Below, one piece after another: positions 1-7,489 of a DNA stretch of 8,324 nucleotides. Under the pieces are notes generated by a model, which was not told the DNA's origin, searched no databases, and saw only the letters and a list, made by a program, of their open reading frames with translations. The position numbers and the translations under genes were made by a program. Source of the DNA: JBQCHF01 sp051953655 (GTDB lineage Bacteria > Actinomycetota > Actinomycetes > Motilibacterales > Motilibacteraceae); assembly GCA_051953655.1 (NCBI GenBank), contig JBQCIO010000201.1:1-8324 (forward strand), in the 5' to 3' direction. Within the stretch, counting starts at the first letter, position 1; each line of letters starts with the position of its first letter.

Positions 1-1495
<1,495 letters not shown>

Positions 1496-1496
<1 letters not shown>

Positions 1497-2416
1497 TACC
1501 GCGCGGCCCCCTCGACCACCCGGGCCCCGTGCACCGGACCGTGCGCGCGCTTGACCGCCCGGCAGACACCGCTGGCGGTGAGCGCGACGGCGAGGTCGAG
1601 CCCGTGCTCGACATCGCGGACCAGGAACGCGCAGGTGGGTCCGCTGCCCGAGACCAGCGAGCCGAGCGCGCCGTACTCCTCGCCGACCTCCAGGGTCTGG
1701 CGCAGCTGCGGGCGCAGGCTGCAGGCCGCCGCCTGCAGGTCGTTCTGCAGCGCCTTGCCCAGGGCGGCGGCGTCGCCGGCGCGCAGCGCGGACATGACGG
1801 CCTCGGCCGGGCGCGGCTCGGGCAGCACCCGGCCCGCGCGCAGCCGGTCCACCTCGGCGTAGACGGCCGGGGTGGACAGGCCGCCGTCGGCGACGGCGAA
1901 GACCCAGTCGAACTGGCCCCGCGCCAGCGCCGGGGTGAGCCGCTCGCCGCGGCCGAGGCCGACCGCGGTCCCGCCCATGACCGCGAACGGCACGTCGCTG
2001 CCGAGCTCGGCGGCCAGCTCGAGCAGCTCGTCGCGCTCGACGCCGGTGCCCCACAGCGCGTCGCAGGCCACCAGCGCGGCGGCGGCGTCGGCCGAGCCGC
2101 CGGCCATGCCCCCGGCCACCGGGATGCCCTTGCGGATGGACAGGTTGACGTCGGGGGCGATGCCGGCGCGCTCGGCCAGCAGCAGCGCAGCGCGCAGGGC
2201 GAGGTTGTCGGCGTCGACCGGGACGGCGTCGGCGTCGTCGCCGGTGACCTCCACCGTGGCGCCCTGCGCGCGGGTGGCGACGACGTCGTCGTAGACCGAG
2301 ACGGCCTGGAAGACGGTGGCGAGGTCGTGGAAGCCGTCGGTCCGGGGCGCCCCGACCGCGAGCTGCAGGTTGACCTTGGCCGGGGCACGCACGGTGACCT
2401 GCTGCGGGCGCGCCAT
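1496..2416 (-). CDS. ispE: 4-diphosphocytidyl-2-C-methyl-D-erythritol kinase
   Basis: A GHMP-family kinase of the MEP isoprenoid pathway. It phosphorylates the 2-hydroxyl of CDP-methylerythritol with ATP in the cytoplasm. From the ATG at 2416 it is 306 residues, a normal length. The N-terminal substrate motif is RAPAKVNLQL (10-19, with K14 as the expected active-site Lys). The ATP-binding glycine loop is PVAGGMAGGSADAAAAL (100-116), the catalytic Asp is D142 in LGSDVPF, and the C-terminal GHMP motif is SGSGPTC (256-262). An in-frame GTG three codons upstream (2425) is an alternative start. The frame is open further up, to 2569, but that stretch is Arg/Pro-rich sequence lying over the rsmA end, so I reject it. 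The upstream Shine-Dalgarno match is weak (GGGTGG), so translation probably depends on ribosomes arriving from rsmA. Unusually, the rsmA frame has no stop before or inside this gene. Confidence 0.95.
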
Positions 2417-2417
2417 G

Positions 2418-3335
2418 CGGGCCACCCAAGGGGGTGGGTTCCGGCGCTGCCGGTTCCGCCGCCGTCGGCCGGTGGGCGGCCACGGCGGCGAACTGCTCCA
2501 CGGTGAGCTCCTCGCCGCGGGCGGTCGGGTCCACGCCGGCCGCGCGCAGCGCCTGCTCGGCGGCCGCACCGCTGCCCGCCCAGCCGGAGAGGGCGGCCCG
2601 CAGCGTCTTGCGCCGCTGGGCGAAGGCGGCGTCGACCACCGCGAACACCTCCTGGCGGGACGCGGTGGTGGCCGGCGGGTCCCGGCGCACGAGGCGCACC
2701 AGGCCGCTGTCGACGTTGGGGGCCGGCCAGAAGACGTTCCGGCCGATCGCCCCCGCCCGGCGGACGTCGGCGTACCAGGCGGCCTTCACCGACGGCACGC
2801 CGTAGGTGCGCGAGCCGGGGGCGGCCGCGAGGCGGTCGGCCACCTCGGACTGCACCATGACCAGGCTCGAGCGGATGGACGGGAACCGGGCCAGCATGGT
2901 CAGCAGCACCGGCACCGCCACGTTGTAGGGCAGGTTGGCCACCAGCGCGGTGGGCGGCGGTCCGGGCAGCTCCTCCACCCGCAGCGCGTCGGCGTGCACC
3001 ACCTCCAGTCGCCCGGCCAGCCGCGGCGCGCGGGCCGCGACGGTGGCCGGGAGGGCCGCGGCCAGCACCGGGTCGACCTCGACGGCCACCACGCGGCGGA
3101 CCTGCGGCAGCAGCGCGAGGGTGAGCGAACCCAGGCCGGGGCCGACCTCCACCACGACGTCGTCGGCGCCGACCTCGGCGGCCCGCACGATGCGGCGCCC
3201 GGGGTTGGCGTCGATGACGAAGTTCTGGCCGAGCTGCTTGGTCGGGCGGACGTCGAGGGCGGACGCCAGCTCGCGCACGTCGGCGGGGCCGAGCAGGTCG
3301 CTGTCGCCACCGCCCGCCGGAGAGGCGTCGGTCAC
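2418..3335 (-). CDS. rsmA: 16S rRNA (A1518/A1519-N6) dimethyltransferase, no stop codon in frame
   Basis: RsmA/KsgA uses S-adenosylmethionine to dimethylate two adjacent adenines near the 3' end of 16S rRNA late in small-subunit assembly. The GTG start at 3335 overlaps the rpfB stop as GTGA. Seen: KQLGQNFVID (33-42), SAM-binding motif VEVGPGLGSLT (62-72), acidic VAVEVDP (83-89), catalytic NLPYN (134-138), the VQSEVADRL motif, FWPAPNVDS, and a C-terminal FAQRRKTLRAAL. The last recognisable family sequence is LTVEQFAAVAA (277-287), which is about where homologues end. I checked the frame codon by codon and found no indel signal. However, no stop follows: the frame runs on through Pro/Ala-rich residues, then through the whole of ispE in another frame, and into the ABC-F gene. 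The left coordinate given is therefore only the last codon before the ispE ATG, not a real terminus. Confidence 0.88.
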
Positions 3336-4459
3336 GAGTAGAGCAGGCGCCCGCAGGTGGGCCAGGAGCTCGCGCCGGTGCGCGCGTAGAGCAGCTGGGC
3401 GCGGTAGGTCTGCTCGGACGCCGAGGCGTTCACCGGGCTCCCCGAGCCGCCGAGGCTGTGCCAGGTGCCCAGGGAGAACTGGTAGAGCCCGTAGTAGCCG
3501 GCGGGGTTGACCGCCCGCGGGTTGCCGCCGGACTCGCAGCGGGCGAGGGCGCTCCAGTTCAGGCCGCTGCCCGACCCGCCCGACCGGTTGTAGGAGCGGG
3601 AGACGGTGGGCGCCGGGGGCGGCGGCAGCGGCTTGGTGCCGCGCAGGACCACCCGGTCGACCGGCGCGGTCGTGACCCGGTCGCTCACCAGGCGGTGGGC
3701 GATGAGCTTGCCGTCCACGTAGGTGTCGGCGTAGGAGAGGGTGCGCACCCCGGGCTCACCGGGCGCACTCACCCGGGAACGGCCCCGGTAGAGGCTGGGG
3801 TCGTCCTTGGTGACGGTCTTGAACGCGACGGCCACGGTGCGGGTGGAGGTCTTGCCCGCGACCCGGTTCACCGTGACGACCAGCCCGTCGCTGACGAGGG
3901 CGTCCATGGGCTGGGACACCTTGTCCTTCGGGCCCACCGCGACGCCGGCCTCGGCCAGCAGCGCCTGGACCGTGGGGACGGTGGTGACCAGCTGCCGCCG
4001 GCTGCCGTCGGCGAGCACCGACACGGTCTTGGGGGTCCGCAGCGCGAGCGCGAGGCCGGAGCGGCCGATGGACGCCGACCGGGAGACCGAGACGAAGCTG
4101 CCGCTGGCGCGGAGCCCGAGCTGGGCGAGGGCCTCGTCCACGGTGCGGGCGGTGACCCACACGTCGCGGGTGGAGCCGTCGACGTCGATCCGCAGCAGAC
4201 GGCCGTAGCGGACGGTGACGAGCTGCCCGTCCCGGAGCCGGGTGCCGGGAGCGGGAGCGACGACGTCGTGGTCGCTCACGGAGACGCCCTGCGCGGCGAG
4301 GACGTCGCCCACGGTCCTGGAGAAGCTGCGCACCTGCCGGTCCTGCCCGTCGACCCGCAGGGTCACGGTCTTGTCCGCCTGCACGAATCCGATCGTGCCG
4401 GCGACGACGACGGCCAGGACGGCCGACTTGAGCACCAGGGCTGCGGGCGAGCGGCGCAC
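3332..4459 (-). CDS. rpfB: Resuscitation-promoting factor, RpfB type
   Basis: A secreted or membrane-anchored peptidoglycan hydrolase of the RpfB class, which helps dormant actinobacteria resume growth. From the GTG at 4459 it is 375 residues. A basic start (VRRSP) is followed by a hydrophobic segment (about 6-28), a signal or anchor. Three DUF348 repeats follow (about 30-87, 87-144, 144-200), each opening with a short strand and a VDG/ADG turn. Next come a G5 domain (about 200-275), a short Pro-rich hinge (PLPPPPAP) and the lysozyme-like Rpf domain (about 300-373). In that domain E309 in RCESGGN matches the catalytic Glu, and C308/C369 are the likely disulfide pair. A TTG at 4534 could add 25 residues. 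I prefer the GTG because it gives a clean signal peptide and has GGGAG just upstream. Its TGA overlaps the rsmA GTG. It has its own likely promoter at 4652-4681. Confidence 0.93.
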   Translation of the reverse strand: MRRSPAALVLKSAVLAVVVAGTIGFVQADKTVTLRVDGQDRQVRSFSRTVGDVLAAQGVSVSDHDVVAPAPGTRLRDGQLVTVRYGRLLRIDVDGSTRDVWVTARTVDEALAQLGLRASGSFVSVSRSASIGRSGLALALRTPKTVSVLADGSRRQLVTTVPTVQALLAEAGVAVGPKDKVSQPMDALVSDGLVVTVNRVAGKTSTRTVAVAFKTVTKDDPSLYRGRSRVSAPGEPGVRTLSYADTYVDGKLIAHRLVSDRVTTAPVDRVVLRGTKPLPPPPAPTVSRSYNRSGGSGSGLNWSALARCESGGNPRAVNPAGYYGLYQFSLGTWHSLGGSGSPVNASASEQTYRAQLLYARTGASSWPTCGRLLYS

Positions 4460-4510
4460 GTGGCTCCCGACCTCGGCGGTCCCGGGCAGGGGAGGGCAGC
4501 GCAGGCAGGA

Positions 4511-4522
4511 GCGCTCGAGCGC
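4511..4522. repeat. 12-base perfect palindrome near the rpfB start
   Basis: GCGCTCGAGCGC is fully self-complementary. It lies between the two possible rpfB starts (TTG 4534 and GTG 4459). With the GTG start it is in the leader RNA; with the TTG start it is coding. In DNA this rich in G and C such short palindromes arise by chance fairly often. Confidence 0.35.
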
Positions 4523-4570
4523 GTGGGACCGCAACGGCCCATCGCACGTCCAGCGCCCCGAGCTCGTGCT

Positions 4571-4592
4571 GCCGGGGCTTCCCCACCCCGGC
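4571..4592 (-). promoter_or_regulatory. GC-rich hairpin in the rpfB leader
   Basis: A perfect 7-base-pair stem (GCCGGGG / CCCCGGC) with an 8-base loop (TGGGGAAG on the minus strand) lies in the presumed rpfB 5' leader, between the predicted start of transcription and the gene. It has no following T-run, so it is not a classical terminator. It could shape leader RNA structure. Actinobacterial rpf genes are often preceded by a c-di-AMP riboswitch, but I could not find the conserved blocks of that class here, so no riboswitch is called. Confidence 0.35.
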
Positions 4593-4651
4593 GGTCACTG
4601 TCGCGCGGACCCCGGGACTGGTGCGGGTGGGACCGCTCGACTCGAGGCGGG

Positions 4652-4681
4652 ACGCTAACGACGCACCCGGAGTGCCGTCAA
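4652..4681 (-). promoter_or_regulatory. Predicted sigma70-type promoter of rpfB-rsmA-ispE-ABC-F
   Basis: On the minus strand TTGACG (4681-4676) resembles a -35 box. After 18 bases comes TAGCGT (4657-4652), which fits the actinobacterial -10 pattern TANNNT. Transcription would start near 4645, leaving a leader of about 185 bases before the rpfB GTG. A small inverted repeat, CTCGA-C-TCGAG (4636-4646), sits at the predicted start site and could be an operator, but its length makes chance likely. This is the best promoter-like match in the tatD-rpfB gap and would drive the downstream overlapping genes. Confidence 0.55.
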
Positions 4682-4776
4682 CACTTGCGGGCCCGGGCTG
4701 GGGACGGTGGCGCGCCGGGCACATGCCGCGTCCGCGCCCATTTCCCGCACCTGCCCAGCGCCGGGAGGGAGACCAT
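4678..4776 (-). CDS. Candidate 32-residue ORF with strong ribosome binding site
   Basis: An ATG at 4776 opens a 32-codon frame ending in TGA at 4680-4678. It is preceded by a strong Shine-Dalgarno sequence, GGAGG (4788-4784), at an ideal 7-base spacing. It begins 43 bases after the tatD stop, so it could be a last cistron of the metG-tatD transcript. Its stop overlaps the -35 box of the rpfB promoter. The predicted peptide is basic, with several Arg and Lys, two Cys (positions 10 and 32) and a Pro/Ala-rich end, and has no membrane segment. I do not recognise it. Codon third positions are mostly G/C but with several A/T exceptions (AAA, CAT, TGT, CCA), so coding is unproven. The good ribosome site lies in a symmetric element and could be coincidental. 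Confidence 0.25.
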   Translation of the reverse strand: MVSLPALGRCGKWARTRHVPGAPPSPARARKC

Positions 4777-4788
4777 GGTCACACCTCC
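4764..4788. repeat. Imperfect palindrome between tatD and rpfB
   Basis: The core GACCATGGTC (4771-4780) is a perfect 10-base palindrome. It is flanked by GGAGG (4764-4768) and CCTCC (4784-4788), which pair with each other with spacers of 2 and 3 bases. The symmetry places a Shine-Dalgarno-like GGAGG and an ATG on both strands. It lies about 80-110 bases upstream of the predicted rpfB -35 box, a position compatible with an operator, but no known binding site is recognised. Confidence 0.4.
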
Positions 4789-4819
4789 GACGCGTCGTCG
4801 TGGCCGCGCTGCCGCAGCC

Positions 4820-5710
4820 TCACCAGGTGCCGAACGCCCGCTCAGCGTTGCTCTGCACGGCGCGGCAGACGTCCTCCACCGCGACGCACAGCGTCTGCGC
4901 CATGGACCGCACGGTGAGCGGCACGAGGTAGGACGCGTTGGGCCGGCCACGGTGCGGGGTGGGGGTGAGGTAGGGCGCGTCGGTCTCGACGAGCACGTGC
5001 TCCAGCGGGGTCACGGCGAGGGCGTCGCGCAGCCCCTGCGCGTTCTTGAACGTGACAGTCCCGGCGAAGGACAGGAACCACCCCCGCTCCACGCAGTGCC
5101 GCGCCATCCGCGCGTCGCCGCTGAAGCAGTGGAAGACCGTCCGCTCGGGCGCGCCCTCGTCCTCCAGCACGCGCAGGACGTCGTCGTGGGCGTCCCTGTC
5201 GTGGATGACCAGCGCCCGACCGTGGGCCTTGGCCATGGCGATGTGCGCGCGGAAGGACTCCTCCTGCGCAGCACGCCCCTCCGGGCCGGTGCGGAAGAAG
5301 TCCAGCCCTGTCTCGCCGACTGCCCGCACCCGCTCGTGCACCAGCAGCGCCTCGACCTCCGACAGCGCGTCGGACAGCTGGCCCTTCTCGGCCAGCCGCG
5401 GGGCCTCGTTGGGGTGCAGGGCGACGGCGGCGAGGACGCTCGGCTCCCGCTGCGCGATCTCGGCGGCCCACCGCGAGCCGGGCACGTCGCAGCCCACCTG
5501 CACCACGCGCGTCACGTTGACGGCCGCGGCGGCCGCCAGCGCGGCGGACGGGCCGAGCGGCTCTGCACCCTCCGGGTCGTCGGCGACGTCGAGGTGGCAG
5601 TGGCTGTCGGTGACCGGCAGGGGCAGCCGGTCCGGAGCGGGCGGGCGCACCGGGTCCGGCCGCCGCGCCCGGGTCTTCTCCGACGGGGCGTCGGAGGCGG
5701 CGCCGGTCAC
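4820..5710 (-). CDS. tatD: TatD family metal-dependent hydrolase (DNase)
   Basis: A TIM-barrel, two-metal hydrolase of the TatD family. Characterised members are Mg-dependent 3'-5' exonucleases linked to DNA repair or clearance. The 296 residues carry the full set of metal ligands: HCH within DSHCHLD (H37, H39), E133 in GETGLDFF, H170 in VIHDRDAHDD, H194 in VFHCFSGD and D244 in ETDAPYLTP. The ALHP motif (97-100) is also present. The GTG start at 5710 overlaps the metG stop as GTGA, indicating coupling. This leaves about 32 polar, Arg/Pro-rich residues before the barrel. No closer start codon sits just ahead of the DSHCHLD motif, and actinobacterial relatives often have such a leader. Despite the name, the family has no proven role in Tat protein export. 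Confidence 0.94.
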   Translation of the reverse strand: MTGAASDAPSEKTRARRPDPVRPPAPDRLPLPVTDSHCHLDVADDPEGAEPLGPSAALAAAAAVNVTRVVQVGCDVPGSRWAAEIAQREPSVLAAVALHPNEAPRLAEKGQLSDALSEVEALLVHERVRAVGETGLDFFRTGPEGRAAQEESFRAHIAMAKAHGRALVIHDRDAHDDVLRVLEDEGAPERTVFHCFSGDARMARHCVERGWFLSFAGTVTFKNAQGLRDALAVTPLEHVLVETDAPYLTPTPHRGRPNASYLVPLTVRSMAQTLCVAVEDVCRAVQSNAERAFGTW

Positions 5711-7326
5711 GGCTGCTCGGGCTCCTCGAGCCGGGGGAACAGGGCGTCGCCCTTGACCAGCTGCGAGCCGGCGGGGAGCTGACCCCAGCGCCCCGCATCC
5801 TGGACCCGCTGGTCGGCGAGGCGCCCCAGCGAGGCCTCCGCCCCCAGCGAGTCCCACAGCCGGACGCACGCCTTGGGCATGACCGGGTTGAGCAGCACGG
5901 CCAGCCCGCGCAGCGCCTCGGCGGCGGTGTAGAGGATGGTGCCGAGCCGCTCACGCCGGCTCTCGTCCTTGGCCACCTTCCACGGCTCCTGCTCGGCGAG
6001 GTAGGCGTTCGCCACCTCGACCACCCGCCACGTCGCGCCGATGGCCTCGTGCAGGGCCAGGCGGTCGACGGCGTCCTCCGCCTCACGCACGGCAGTGGCC
6101 AGCGCCTCCTGGACGGCCTGCTCGGCGTCGGTCACCTCGCCCTCGGCCGGCAGCGCGCCGTCGTGGTACCGGTTGACCATGGCGGTGACGCGGGAGGCCA
6201 GGTTGCCCAGCCCGTTGGCGAGGTCGGCGGTGTAGCGCGCGGCCATGTCCTCCCAGGAGAACGAGCCGTCCTGGCCGAAAGCGATGGCGCGCAGGAAGTA
6301 GTAGCGGAACGCGTCCGAGCCGAAGTGGTCGACGATCTGGCTGGGCGCGATGCCGGTGAGCTTGGACTTGCTCATCTTCTCCCCGCCCACCAGCAGCCAG
6401 CCGTGGGCGAAGACCCGCTTGGGCAGCGGCAGTCCGGCCGCCATGAGCATGGCCGGCCAGATGACCGCGTGGAAGCGCAGGATGTCCTTGCCGACCAGGT
6501 GGACGTCGGCGGGCCAGGTGCGTGCGAACTTCTCCTTGCCCTCCGGGTCGTCCGCGCCGTAGCCCACCGCGGTGGCGTAGTTGAGCAGCGCGTCGATCCA
6601 GACGTAGAGGACGTGCTCGCGGTCCCAGGGGATCGGGATGCCCCAGTCGAACGTGGAGCGCGAGATCGACAGGTCCTGCAGGCCCTGGCGCACGAACGAC
6701 ACGACCTCGTTGCGGGCGCTCGCCGGCTGCACGAAGTCGGGGTTCTGCTCGTAGAAGTCGAGCAGGCGCTGGGTGTACTCCGACATCCCGAAGAAGTAGT
6801 TGGTCTCCGAGAGCATCTCGACCGGGCGGCCGTGGATGGGGCACAGCTTCTGCCCGGCCAGCTCGCCCTCGCCGTCGACGAGCTCGCCGGGGAGCTTGAA
6901 CTCCTCGCAGCCCACGCAGTAGGGCCCCTCGTAGGAGCCCTGGTAGACCTCGCCCTTGTCGTAGAGCGCCTGCCAGAATTCCTGCACCCGCTCGGTGTGC
7001 CGCTTCTCGGTGGTGCGGATGAAGTCGTCGTTGGCGGCGTCGATCGTCTCGAGCACCGGCTTCCAGGCGGTCTCGACCAGGCGGTCGCACCACTCCTGAG
7101 GGGTGACCCCGTGGGTCTCGGCCGAGCGCAGCACCTTCTGCCCGTGCTCGTCGGTGCCGGTGAGGAACCACACCTGCTCGCCGCGCTGGCGGTGCCAGCG
7201 GGTGATCATGTCCGCGGCGACCGTGGTGTAGGCGTGCCCGATGTGCGGGGCGTCGTTGACGTAGTAGATCGGCGTCGTGAGGTAGAACGCCTTCTCGTCA
7301 GCGGGGGTCTCGGCGGGCTCGGCCAT
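5707..7326 (-). CDS. metG: Methionyl-tRNA synthetase
   Basis: A class I aminoacyl-tRNA synthetase that charges tRNA-Met, including the initiator, with methionine using ATP. It is 539 residues from an ATG at 7326. HIGH is at 28-31 and KMSKS at 317-321. A zinc knuckle of Thermus type is present: C137-x2-C140 (PYCVGCEEF) and C162-x2-H165 (LCPIHGRP). The catalytic core has the usual YVWIDALLNY and HLVGKDILRFHAVIWPAML stretches. The anticodon-binding helical domain follows (about residues 370-510). The C-terminal Trbp111-like tRNA-binding domain of the longer E. coli enzyme is absent, as is common for short bacterial forms. The stop overlaps the tatD GTG. AGGA lies 8 bases before the ATG, but the same bases also form a -10-like TAGGAT, so the message could be leaderless. 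Confidence 0.97.
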   Translation of the reverse strand: MAEPAETPADEKAFYLTTPIYYVNDAPHIGHAYTTVAADMITRWHRQRGEQVWFLTGTDEHGQKVLRSAETHGVTPQEWCDRLVETAWKPVLETIDAANDDFIRTTEKRHTERVQEFWQALYDKGEVYQGSYEGPYCVGCEEFKLPGELVDGEGELAGQKLCPIHGRPVEMLSETNYFFGMSEYTQRLLDFYEQNPDFVQPASARNEVVSFVRQGLQDLSISRSTFDWGIPIPWDREHVLYVWIDALLNYATAVGYGADDPEGKEKFARTWPADVHLVGKDILRFHAVIWPAMLMAAGLPLPKRVFAHGWLLVGGEKMSKSKLTGIAPSQIVDHFGSDAFRYYFLRAIAFGQDGSFSWEDMAARYTADLANGLGNLASRVTAMVNRYHDGALPAEGEVTDAEQAVQEALATAVREAEDAVDRLALHEAIGATWRVVEVANAYLAEQEPWKVAKDESRRERLGTILYTAAEALRGLAVLLNPVMPKACVRLWDSLGAEASLGRLADQRVQDAGRWGQLPAGSQLVKGDALFPRLEEPEQP

Positions 7327-7338
7327 GACCGAATCCTA
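7327..7338 (-). promoter_or_regulatory. -10-like box / Shine-Dalgarno overlap before metG
   Basis: On the minus strand TAGGAT (7338-7333) fits the TANNNT -10 pattern and ends exactly six bases before the metG ATG. Transcription would therefore begin at or next to the A of the start codon, giving a leaderless mRNA, which is common in actinobacteria. The inner AGGA could instead serve as a ribosome binding site at 8-base spacing for a longer transcript. No good TTGACA-like -35 is seen 17-18 bases upstream (GAAAAG or GGAAAA). Confidence 0.35.
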
Positions 7339-7439
7339 CGAGGCGGGCTCCATCGCTTTTCCGCCCGGCGGTCGCCCACGTCCCAGCGCCCGCTCCGGCC
7401 ACCGCCGGCCTGCCGCTCCCCTCCGCAGTTCCATGGTTC

Positions 7440-7459
7440 CCGCGGCAGATCTGTCGCGG
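7440..7459. repeat. 20-base near-perfect palindrome between rsmI and metG
   Basis: The arms CCGCGGCAGA and TCTGTCGCGG are complementary except for one position, giving ten-base half-sites centred on AGATCT. As minus-strand RNA the odd pair is A/C; as plus-strand RNA it is a G-U wobble. It lies 15 bases past the rsmI stop and about 114 bases before metG. It could be a dimeric repressor site or part of transcript-end structure after rsmI. Confidence 0.4.
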
Positions 7460-7471
7460 TGAGCAGGGAAG

Positions 7472-7489
7472 GATCACGGGGACGTGATC
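7472..7489 (-). terminator. Stem-loop spanning the rsmI stop codon
   Basis: GATCACG-TCCC-CGTGATC forms a perfect 7-base-pair stem with a 4-base loop, and the rsmI TGA (7476-7474) lies in its 3' arm. There is no T-run, so it would be at most an atypical (I-shaped) terminator or an mRNA 3' stabiliser. Together with the palindrome 12 bases downstream (7440-7459) it may mark the end of the rsmI transcript. Function is inferred from structure only. Confidence 0.3.

Larger units (their letters stand above)
4460..4819 (-). other. Intergenic region tatD-rpfB
   Basis: A 360-base stretch, the longest gap in the window. In transcription order it holds a CGACGCGTCG palindrome (4788-4797), the symmetric GACCATGGTC element, a candidate 32-residue ORF, the predicted rpfB promoter, a 22-base GC hairpin and a 12-base palindrome. 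No clear factor-independent terminator with a T-run follows tatD, so read-through from metG-tatD into rpfB is possible. Confidence 0.6.
7327..7473 (-). other. Intergenic region rsmI-metG
   Basis: This 147-base non-coding gap holds the 20-base near-palindrome at 7440-7459, one arm of the rsmI stem-loop, and the -10/Shine-Dalgarno overlap next to metG. No small ORF with a good ribosome site and no RNA gene was recognised. Confidence 0.6.

Noticed and set aside
2417..2569. 51-residue N-terminal extension of IspE
   Set aside because: It is Arg/Pro-rich, overlaps the conserved RsmA C-terminus, and IspE homology begins only after the ATG at 2416.
4460..4650. c-di-AMP (ydaO-type) riboswitch before rpfB
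   Set aside because: The hairpin with a GGGGAA loop is reminiscent of it, but the other conserved blocks (such as the CAGCTAACC-like segment) are absent.
3756..4724. Minus-strand open frame starting in the tatD-rpfB gap
   Set aside because: It is a different frame from rpfB over the DUF348 region and gives Arg/Pro-rich sequence with no domain.
4788..4797. CGACGCGTCG palindrome as a tatD terminator
   Set aside because: Ten bases with no loop to speak of and no T-run; too short to be called a terminator in DNA this GC-rich.
3458..5782. 774-codon plus-strand open frame across rpfB and tatD
   Set aside because: It crosses two well-supported minus-strand genes and their gap, has no recognisable domain and low-complexity composition. 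A shadow frame.
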